NCBI GenBank assembly: GCA_046152925.1
Contig: JBJXFX010000049.1
Span: 1-54,412, forward strand
From: CAMAUF01 sp046152925
GTDB lineage: Bacteria; Chloroflexota; Dehalococcoidia; Tepidiformales; Tepidiformaceae
Reading direction: 5' to 3'
DNA length: 54,412 bases
Shown: positions 48,425 to 54,412 of the stretch, in pieces
Position numbering within the stretch: position 1 is the stretch's first letter
Layout: the number at the start of each line of letters is the position of its first letter
The notes under the pieces: model-generated
What the model saw: the letters and a program-made list of their open reading frames with translations, nothing else
What the model was told of the DNA's origin: nothing
Databases searched by the model: none
Program-made: the position numbers and the translations under genes

Positions 48425-48430
48425 TACAAT
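48425..48430 (+). promoter_or_regulatory. Candidate -10 box TACAAT, near-leaderless geometry
   Basis: TACAAT, one base from the sigma-70 consensus, ends 8 nt before the ATG of the membrane glycosyltransferase; no Shine-Dalgarno sequence lies between. Confidence 0.5.
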
Positions 48431-48438
48431 CCCGCGTC

Positions 48439-49641
48439 ATGCGCCCGCTGTTCCGGTCCCTGTGCTGGCTGATAAAGGCAGCACAGTTTCTCGCGCTTGC
48501 CTTGTCGTTCTACCACACGGCGATCGTGGTCGTGGGGAGGGCTGTGCCGCGCCCTCGGCGCGAACAGCCGCTGCCCCCGCCTGCGTTCGCCGCCATCGTC
48601 TGCGCGCGAAATGAAGAGGCGGTCATCGCCCGTCTGATCGCCGACCTCTTTGCCCAGGAGGCGCCGGGCATTCAACAGGTCATCGCCGTGGCCCACAACT
48701 GTTCCGACCGGACGGCCGAGGTCGCCAGGGCGGCCGGCGCCGATGTCGTTGAGCTCCAGACGAAAATGCCAGGCAAGGCCCACGCGATAACCGCCGGGGC
48801 GCAAGCGGTCCGACCCGGGATCGACTTTGTTGGCATCTTCGACGCGGACTCGCGGGTTGGCCCGGATTTCCTTCATCGGCTGGCGCCCTGGACCGCGGGG
48901 GAGGCCTGCGTCCAGGCTGCGACCTTTTCGCCCGCGGCCGCGTCCGGGGCGCGCGGCGGGTTCTGGCGGCGCGCCCGGAACGTCTTTTACTGGGAGCCAC
49001 GGGCTCGTCTCGGTTTGGGCTGCACGATCAACGGGACCGGCTGGTTCATCCGGCCGGCGCTGCTTCGCGAGCTCCAGCCCGAGTTGCGGACGCTGACGGA
49101 GGACCTGGAACTCACGGTGCTGCTGGCTTCGGCCGGCCGCCGCGTGGCGTTCTGCCCGGAAGCAACGGTCCGTGTCGAGGAGCCGCACCGGCTCCACGCC
49201 GCCGTCCGCCAGCGGACGCGCTGGGCTCGTGGCCACTTCCGGGTGATCCGGCTGACGATCGGCGGGCTGTTGGCGCGGGCCGCTCGCGGTGACCCGCGGG
49301 CCGCTGACCTCGCGATCTACCTGCTGGTGCCGACGCGCCTCGTGACCCGCGCGGGCGTTGCTGGCGCGGCGCTGCTTTCGCTGTTGCGGCTTCCGTTCGC
49401 GCTGCCCGGGTGGTTGGCAGTCGCTGGGCTCGCGAGCGAGTGGGTCGTGCCGGGGGCGGTGGGGCTGCAAAGCGGGCTTGTGCCGTTACGTCGAGCCGCG
49501 CTGCGCCTGATTCTCCGCGACGTAGTATTGAGCGTGGCCTGGTTCCCCATCGCGGTCTGGGCGCTCCTGACCGCGAATGTCCGGGACTGGCGGCCCATGC
49601 CGAGACACGAGGAGTCGAAGGATGCCGTTGGCAATCCGTAA
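48439..49641 (+). CDS. Membrane-bound family 2 glycosyltransferase
   Basis: Processive-type GT2 enzyme of 400 residues. After an N-terminal helix (AAQFLALALSFYHTAIVVV) the GT-A domain shows AAIVCARNEEAVIARLI (51-67), AHNCSDRTAE, FDADSRV (DAD 135-137), the base TEDLEL (about 220) and RQRTRWARG (about 258-266), the Q/RxxRW motif of cellulose/hyaluronan-synthase-like enzymes. Two or more C-terminal helices follow. It overlaps the next membrane protein by 20 bp; together they are likely to build a surface glycolipid or polysaccharide. Confidence 0.92.
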   Translation: MRPLFRSLCWLIKAAQFLALALSFYHTAIVVVGRAVPRPRREQPLPPPAFAAIVCARNEEAVIARLIADLFAQEAPGIQQVIAVAHNCSDRTAEVARAAGADVVELQTKMPGKAHAITAGAQAVRPGIDFVGIFDADSRVGPDFLHRLAPWTAGEACVQAATFSPAAASGARGGFWRRARNVFYWEPRARLGLGCTINGTGWFIRPALLRELQPELRTLTEDLELTVLLASAGRRVAFCPEATVRVEEPHRLHAAVRQRTRWARGHFRVIRLTIGGLLARAARGDPRAADLAIYLLVPTRLVTRAGVAGAALLSLLRLPFALPGWLAVAGLASEWVVPGAVGLQSGLVPLRRAALRLILRDVVLSVAWFPIAVWALLTANVRDWRPMPRHEESKDAVGNP

Positions 49642-51178
49642 CGCCGTCTATTGGCCGCTGGCGGCCGGGCGGGCCATCGCTTCCGCCAAGGGGCCAGAGC
49701 GTCGCAACGCGTTTGCGTTTTTCGCACTGATCGCGCTGTTCGCGGCAGTCTGGCTGGCCGGGATTTCGACCCGCGCCACGCTGATGGGCGTGCGGCTCGA
49801 GCTCGTCCGGCTCGGCGGCTTTTCGCGCGCTATCGGAGTGTCGACCTCCACGGCGGTCGGGGTTGCCTTCGTCCTCTTGGTGGTCGCCGGCCTGTATCTG
49901 GCGGCGGTTTGGTTCGTCCGTCGCGGCTTCCCCCATAGTTGGGGCATCGTTTTGGTGGCGTCGGCCGTGCTCTCGGTTTGTGCGATGCCCGCTATGCTCC
50001 TGTCGAGTCCAGATGCCGTCCATCTCGCGGCCGACGTGCGCACGCTCTGCCTGAACGGGACCTATCCGGCGACCCGCGAAGGCGTGCCGAACAGGCAGGA
50101 CGACCCCGTGGCCCAGCAGGTCATCGTGTATCACGACAACCAGAGCGCGTACGGCCCGGTCGCCTACGCGGTTGGTTGTGCGCCGCTCCCGTTTGTGGGC
50201 GACGGCATCCGCGCGAACATCCTGGGCCAGAAGGTCCTCTACGGTGTCCTCTTCGTCGTCGTGGCCGGGCTTACGGGCGTCGTGGCGCGGCGGCTGGGTC
50301 AGTCGCCGGCGATTGCGTCGGCGCTCGTCGGTCTCAACCCGATGTTTCTTTGGCAATTCCCCGGCGATGCACACAACGACGTCATCATGGTGCTGTTCGG
50401 CGTGCTCGCGCTCTACTTCCTGGTCCGGGGCGACGGTTTGCGCGACAAGGGCTGGGCCGCGGGCATGGGCGTCCTCTCGGCCGCGTCCAAGTTTGGCTTG
50501 ATCATCTCCAGCGGGATCGTGTTCGGCTACTGGTTTCCGCGGTTTCGCACGCTGGCGGCCATCGGTTCCGCTGTCCTTGTGGGCGCCGGGGCAACCGGTC
50601 TGATCGTGGGCTTCGGGGTCGAGGGCGCTACGGGGCTCGCTTTGAACGGGATCACGGGGAACACGCCCTGGAACTGGCTGATCGATGCGTTCAACCTCGA
50701 AGGCCGCCAACGCCGGACACTTGCGCTGTTCGCGGACCTTGGGACGGTCGGCGTCACAAGCCTGATCCTCTTGCTTCACCGCTTGAAGACGCCGCAGGAC
50801 CTAGTCGACGCGATTGCGCTGCAGCTGGCGCTTTTTGTGTTCCTGTTCACGCCGGAGCTGCGGCAGTGGTACCAATTCTGGGCGTTCCCGTTCATCATTT
50901 TGAGCACGCGGGGCTGGTTGCGGGCCGGCGCCGTCACGTTTTCGCTTGTTGGCTTCCTGACCGTACTCGCACAGAACTTCCTCCCTGCCTGGCGCGACGC
51001 ACTCGGGACCGACCACCCCGTAGAGGTGGCGGTTGGCGCTGTCTGGGTGATCACGGCCGCCGTCGCGTTTGTCACCTACCGGCGCGCGCAGAGCGGCGCG
51101 GGCCAAACCGTGAAGAGCGGACCAAGCCGGGCCGTCCGGCGGCGTCAGGAGCGGCGCCAGGTGGTCGGCAGGACGTAG
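49622..51178 (+). CDS. Polytopic GT-C-type glycosyltransferase-like membrane protein
   Basis: Membrane protein of 518 residues with about twelve hydrophobic helices. Loop motifs VYHDNQSAYGPVAYAVG and FPGDAHNDVIMVLFGVLALY (Asp-Ala-His-Asn-Asp) resemble polyprenyl-phosphate-dependent mannosyltransferases of the GT87/PMT-like groups, where the acidic pair binds the lipid-linked sugar. The tail is basic and Arg/Gln-rich. GAGGAG precedes the ATG, which lies inside the end of the upstream glycosyltransferase. Assignment to a precise GT family is not possible by eye. Confidence 0.75.
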   Translation: MPLAIRNAVYWPLAAGRAIASAKGPERRNAFAFFALIALFAAVWLAGISTRATLMGVRLELVRLGGFSRAIGVSTSTAVGVAFVLLVVAGLYLAAVWFVRRGFPHSWGIVLVASAVLSVCAMPAMLLSSPDAVHLAADVRTLCLNGTYPATREGVPNRQDDPVAQQVIVYHDNQSAYGPVAYAVGCAPLPFVGDGIRANILGQKVLYGVLFVVVAGLTGVVARRLGQSPAIASALVGLNPMFLWQFPGDAHNDVIMVLFGVLALYFLVRGDGLRDKGWAAGMGVLSAASKFGLIISSGIVFGYWFPRFRTLAAIGSAVLVGAGATGLIVGFGVEGATGLALNGITGNTPWNWLIDAFNLEGRQRRTLALFADLGTVGVTSLILLLHRLKTPQDLVDAIALQLALFVFLFTPELRQWYQFWAFPFIILSTRGWLRAGAVTFSLVGFLTVLAQNFLPAWRDALGTDHPVEVAVGAVWVITAAVAFVTYRRAQSGAGQTVKSGPSRAVRRRQERRQVVGRT

Positions 51179-51184
51179 ACGGCA

Positions 51185-51970
51185 TCAGCGCCCGGCGAAG
51201 CGGGCGGGCTCTTTCCGAAGAAACGCGGCGATCGCGCCGCGATGGTCGGCCGTGTTTCCCGCCTCCGCCTGGAGCTCTGCTTCGAGCGTCAGCATTTCGG
51301 AGAACGATAGGCCATCGGCCTGGAGCATCCGCTTCGTGAGCGCGAAGGCCCGCGTCGGGCCCTCGGCGAGCGTCCGGGCGTAGGCGCGGGCCTCTTCGGC
51401 AAACGAAGCCGCCGGCATCAGCTTGTCGACCAACCCGATGCTCAACGCGGTCGGTGCGTCGACCTGCTCGCCGGTGAGGAGCAGGCTGGCGGCCCGGCCG
51501 GCGCCCACGAGCCGCGGGAGGGTGTACCCCATCCCTGCGTCCGGGACGAGGCCGATCCGCGTGAACGCCGTCGCAAACCGGGCGTTTTCGGCGGCGACGC
51601 GGAGGTCACAGGCGAGGGCGAGGCTGAGGCCCGCGCCGGCCGCGACGCCGTTGACCGCGGCCACGACGGGCATCGGCAGCGCGCGGAGGTCCGCCAGCAT
51701 CGGGTGATAGCTCACCTCAAGGAGCGTCTTCAAGTCGGGCGAGGTTGTCTCCGTATAGCCCGCCTGGATGCTCGCCAGGTCCTGCCCGGCGGAAAAACCG
51801 CGGCCGGCGCCCGTGATCAGGACGGCGCGGGCCTCCCGCCCGGCGCGGCTGACCGCAGCGTGCAGCGCGGCGAGCATCTCGGGCGTGAACGAGTTCAGGA
51901 CCTGCGGCCGGTTCAAGATGATGCAGGCGAGCCCACCGTCGAGCTCATAGAGGATCGGTACGTCGGACAC
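51185..51970 (-). CDS. Enoyl-CoA hydratase/isomerase (PaaG-like)
   Basis: Crotonase-fold protein of 261 residues. The oxyanion-hole motif GRGFSAGQDLASI (about 54-66) and AVNGVAAGAGLSLALACDLRVAA (about 105-127) are typical; the catalytic position is occupied by Asp in LVPDAGMGYTLPRLVG (about 137-152), as in PaaG-type 1,2-epoxyphenylacetyl-CoA isomerases, rather than the two Glu of classical hydratases. GTG start with GAGG upstream. It stands alone in orientation between a GT-C gene and a ferredoxin; a role in aromatic or fatty acyl-CoA turnover is inferred. Confidence 0.92.
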   Translation of the reverse strand: MSDVPILYELDGGLACIILNRPQVLNSFTPEMLAALHAAVSRAGREARAVLITGAGRGFSAGQDLASIQAGYTETTSPDLKTLLEVSYHPMLADLRALPMPVVAAVNGVAAGAGLSLALACDLRVAAENARFATAFTRIGLVPDAGMGYTLPRLVGAGRAASLLLTGEQVDAPTALSIGLVDKLMPAASFAEEARAYARTLAEGPTRAFALTKRMLQADGLSFSEMLTLEAELQAEAGNTADHRGAIAAFLRKEPARFAGR

Positions 51971-52017
51971 GGCGGCAACCTCGGGGGTAGCGATTCAGGG
52001 AGTGTACTTGGGACGAA

Positions 52018-52051
52018 CGGACGGGCGGGCCTGTGAGAGCCCGCCCGTCCG
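52018..52051 (-). terminator. Strong hairpin terminator after ferredoxin gene
   Basis: A 13-bp perfect GC stem (CGGACGGGCGGGC / GCCCGCCCGTCCG) with an 8-nt loop lies 23 nt past the ferredoxin stop; on the minus strand it is followed by TTCG, so the U-tract is short. Confidence 0.65.
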
Positions 52052-52074
52052 TCGTGTGCCGTTGGGTGCGGGGT

Positions 52075-52278
52075 TTAGGCGTCGACCCATTTGATCGCTT
52101 GGGCGGGGCAGACGGCGATGGCGCCCTCCGCCTCTTCGACGAGCCGGGCGTCACCGGGGTGCTCGTTGAGCACGCTCGGGAAGCCGTCTTTGCGGACTTT
52201 GAAAAGCTCTGGGTGGTTGTAGTAACACTCGCCGGCCTTGATGCACTTGTCCAAGTCGACCGTGAGGCGCTGGGCCAT
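52075..52278 (-). CDS. Ferredoxin, [3Fe-4S] type
   Basis: Small electron carrier of 67 residues. Only three cysteines are present: Cys12 and Cys18 in CIKAGEC and Cys57 in AVCPAQAI; the usual second cysteine of CxxCxxC is Ala15. This is the pattern of single-cluster [3Fe-4S] ferredoxins that often serve cytochrome P450s or other oxygenases. AGGAG precedes the ATG. No P450 or reductase gene is in the window. A terminator follows. Confidence 0.93.
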   Translation of the reverse strand: MAQRLTVDLDKCIKAGECYYNHPELFKVRKDGFPSVLNEHPGDARLVEEAEGAIAVCPAQAIKWVDA

Positions 52279-52399
52279 CGTTTCGCTCCTGAGCGGGTTG
52301 TCACGGCGACTGTACCGAATTGAGACGGATGTGGCGATCGGTTGGCGGCACGAGGTTGGCCGCTTTTCTCTTAGCCTCGGCTCCGGTTCTCTAATCCGG

Positions 52400-53185
52400 A
52401 TGGCGAGCGATGCCTATGCAACGCTCGGGGTGGCCCGAAGCGCAACGACCGACGAGATCCGGGCGGCCTATCGTGCTCGGTCGCGCGAGCTTCACCCGGA
52501 CCGGAACCCGTCGCCCAACGCGAACCGGCTGATGGCCGCGGTGAATGCGGCCTACGAGGTGCTCTCCGACCCCGAACGCCGCGCAGCGCTCGACGCGACG
52601 ATCGGCGCCCGGCTGAAGGGCGAAGCGCGGAAGCCGCCTGAAGAGCCGAAGCAGCCCGAAGGGCGGACGGTGCACATGCGGACGCGCCCCGTGGCCCGCC
52701 AGGGCCCGGCTCGGGCTGCGCCGCCCCGCGCGGGCCGCGGCTCGATCCAGCCCGAGCGGCTCCCCAACTGGTACGCGTTTCTCGGGGTTTCGCGCGACGC
52801 CAGCACCTCGGAGGTGTTGGCCGCCGGCCTCAGCCTGCGCGACGAACTCCGGCGCCACGCCTATGCCCCGGAGGTGGCGGACAAGCTCTACCTTCAACTG
52901 CGCGAGGCGCAGGAGGTGCTCACCACGCGCCGTGACCGCGATTTCTACGACGGCGCGCTGGCGGGCTACCCGCCGCCGCCGGGCGAGTACGCGCGCTGGC
53001 ATGCCGACCTCTTTAGCTTCCTCGGCGTGCGCCGGACAGCCTCGCCGGAGCGCGTCGCGGAGGCCGTCACGGCGCTTTCGGGCAAAGTGCCGCTCCGGTC
53101 GCGCGAGTATGACGAGTTGGAAACGGCCTGGCGGACGCTGCGTGACCCTGGCCGGCGCAAGGCGTATGAGGCCACGTTGGCGTAA
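52400..53185 (+). CDS. DnaJ-domain protein with two further J-like domains
   Basis: Cytosolic protein of 261 residues. Residues 4-67 form a canonical J domain with the HPD tripeptide (32-34) in RELHPDRN that stimulates DnaK. A Pro/Arg-rich linker (72-120) leads to a second J-like unit (123-186: NWYAFLGVSRDASTSEV ... REAQEVLTTRRDRDFYD) and a third (202-258: DLFSFLGVRRTASPERV ... AWRTLRDPGRRKAYE), both lacking HPD. No zinc-finger or C-terminal DnaJ domain is present. Start ATG chosen because it begins the J domain; a TCTAAT hexamer 4 nt before it could be a -10 box. Confidence 0.88.
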   Translation: MASDAYATLGVARSATTDEIRAAYRARSRELHPDRNPSPNANRLMAAVNAAYEVLSDPERRAALDATIGARLKGEARKPPEEPKQPEGRTVHMRTRPVARQGPARAAPPRAGRGSIQPERLPNWYAFLGVSRDASTSEVLAAGLSLRDELRRHAYAPEVADKLYLQLREAQEVLTTRRDRDFYDGALAGYPPPPGEYARWHADLFSFLGVRRTASPERVAEAVTALSGKVPLRSREYDELETAWRTLRDPGRRKAYEATLA

Positions 53186-53194
53186 GCGCGCCCG

Positions 53195-54412
53195 CTATTC
53201 CAGTGCCCCGGCCGAGATTAACTCCACGATTTCGCCGTCGCCGAGCCCGAGGATCTCGCGGAGGACGTAGTCGGTATCTTGGCCGAGGGTCGCGCCGCCC
53301 CGCGTGAGTTTGGCGGGCGTCGCCGACAGCCGGAAACGCGGCCCTTCGACGGGGACCTCGCCAAGCTCCGCGTGTTGGACCAGCGGGAACTGGTTGCGCG
53401 CGATGAGGTGCGGGTCGGCGAAGGCATCCTCGCTGGCTGCCGAGCGGTGCACGGGGACGCCGGCCGCCTGAAGCGCGGCCTCGACCTCGCCCTGGCTGTG
53501 TGTCGCGGTCCAACCGGCGATGAGGTCGTCGAGCGGCCCGCGGTTCGCCATCCGGTCCGCGTTTGTGGCGAAACGCGCGTCGGCGAGCCATTCCGGGTGG
53601 CCCGCCGCGGAGGCAAGGGAGCGCCACTGTTCCGCGGTTTCGCAAGCGATGGCGCCCCACTTGTCCTCGCCGCTACAGGGATAGAGGCCCTGGGGCGCCC
53701 ACCAGTCAGACGCGTTGCCGATCCGGCGCATGACGCGGCCGTTGACGCCGTATTCGAGGAACCCCGGTGTGAGGAAGTGGAGCGATGCCTCGGCTTGCGA
53801 GAGGTCGATGTATTGCCCGCGGCCGGAGCTGCGCCGCTCTTCGACTGCGGCGAGGATTGCGGCAACGGTGAACTTCGGGGCGACATAATCGGTGTACGCG
53901 CCGAACATGCCCGCTGGCGCGCGGTCGGGCCAGCCCGCGAGCTCGCCGAAGCCGGCGAGCTGGGCGCCCATCGTCCCAAAGCCGGCGAGCCTCGACCATG
54001 GGCCGGTTTGGCCGTTCAGGCAGCTGCTGAGCATGATCAAGCCGGGGTTGTCGGCGCTCAGCGTCTCATAGTCCAGGCCCCACTTCTTCATCGCCTTGGG
54101 TGAGAAGCTCTCGGTGAGCACATCGGCCCATTTCGCGAGCCGCCGGATGACCGCGCGGCCCTCCTCGGTCGCGATGTTCACGGAAATGCCGAGCTTGCCC
54201 GCGTTCACGTTGATGAAGCCGGCTGCGCGCTCGGGGCCCGCGACGCCGTCCATGGCTGGATTGATCGTGCGTGCGGCGTCGATCGCGTGGGACGACTCCA
54301 CGCGGATGACCGTGGCGCCGAAGTCAGCGAGCGTCCGCGTGGCGAGCGGGCCGGCGAACACCCACATCAGGTCGAGGACCTTGAGGCCCGCCAGGGCGGC
54401 CTGCGGGTCGCC
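53195..54412 (-). CDS. CaiB/BaiF family CoA-transferase, 5' end beyond window
   Basis: Class III CoA-transferase; 405 residues are visible and the frame is open to the last base. LAGLKVLDLMWVFAGPLATRTLADFG near the window end is the nucleotide-binding start of a CaiB domain, and the catalytic Asp is in the GAYTDYVAPKF segment (about 173-183 of the visible part). The residues before LAGLKVLDL (DPQAA) continue in frame, so this could be the second half of a duplicated, two-domain CoA-transferase of about 800 residues. It is only distantly related to the transferase at 39.0-40.3 kb. The substrate is unknown. Confidence 0.88.
   Translation of the reverse strand, partial: GDPQAALAGLKVLDLMWVFAGPLATRTLADFGATVIRVESSHAIDAARTINPAMDGVAGPERAAGFINVNAGKLGISVNIATEEGRAVIRRLAKWADVLTESFSPKAMKKWGLDYETLSADNPGLIMLSSCLNGQTGPWSRLAGFGTMGAQLAGFGELAGWPDRAPAGMFGAYTDYVAPKFTVAAILAAVEERRSSGRGQYIDLSQAEASLHFLTPGFLEYGVNGRVMRRIGNASDWWAPQGLYPCSGEDKWGAIACETAEQWRSLASAAGHPEWLADARFATNADRMANRGPLDDLIAGWTATHSQGEVEAALQAAGVPVHRSAASEDAFADPHLIARNQFPLVQHAELGEVPVEGPRFRLSATPAKLTRGGATLGQDTDYVLREILGLGDGEIVELISAGALE

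Overview
The window is a gene-dense, GC-rich chromosomal segment with very short intergenic gaps and no insertion sequence, phage or CRISPR array that I can see. The gene content fits a high-GC Chloroflexota bacterium (Dehalococcoidia/Tepidiformia-like is my best guess). The evidence is two luciferase-like flavin or F420 oxidoreductases, two CaiB/BaiF CoA-transferases, RNase Y plus YmdB, a long Alu-domain SRP RNA and a YabE/RpfB-like gene ahead of ksgA and ispE. An unusual actinobacterium cannot be excluded from sequence alone.

Layout. 1-4.3 kb: HAD hydrolase (cut at its 5' end), tyrosine phosphatase, GNAT, DAHP synthase and an LLM oxidoreductase. 4.3-10.7 kb: two tandem, nearly duplicate Tat-exported solute-binding lipoproteins, divergent from a DppB/DppC-type permease pair; no ATPase gene is present. 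10.7-13.6 kb: envelope genes (LPG-synthase/flippase-like, PAP2-type, small membrane protein, zinc-ribbon membrane protein). 13.6-19.5 kb: a minus-strand block reading recA-recX-rny-ymdB-PHP-fabZ, with a LexA-box candidate upstream of recA. 19.5-24 kb: mutS2-rarA and two small genes. 24.1-26.1 kb: biotin carboxylase and biotin carrier. 26.27-26.55 kb: SRP RNA with its own promoter. 26.6-32.3 kb: resuscitation-factor-like protein, ksgA, ispE, a membrane protein, a PHP phosphoesterase and a CaCA-type exchanger. 32.3-37.1 kb: a minus-strand operon of VWA protein, P-loop kinase, LLM oxidoreductase and glycosyltransferase. 37.2-43.8 kb: CapA-like protein, CoA-transferase, MazG-like protein, SDR, alpha/beta hydrolase and a DHA2 efflux pump. 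43.8-48.2 kb: a secreted four-repeat cysteine protein with a structured leader, a tRNA-Leu-bounded mini-island carrying hicBA, PepSY, CcdA and tRNA-Glu. 48.2-54.4 kb: two membrane glycosyltransferases, enoyl-CoA hydratase, ferredoxin, a triple J-like protein and a CoA-transferase running off the window.

The observations I consider most worth following are: (1) the 0.94-kb hicBA island bounded by a 45-bp duplication of the 3' half of tRNA-Leu; (2) the secreted protein made of four about 60-residue repeats, each with a cysteine pair, preceded by a leader with cobalamin-riboswitch-like motifs; (3) one canonical plus two HPD-less J-like domains in one protein; (4) recurring TAnnnT boxes 6-8 nt before start codons without Shine-Dalgarno sequences, suggesting leaderless transcription; (5) the freshly duplicated solute-binding proteins.
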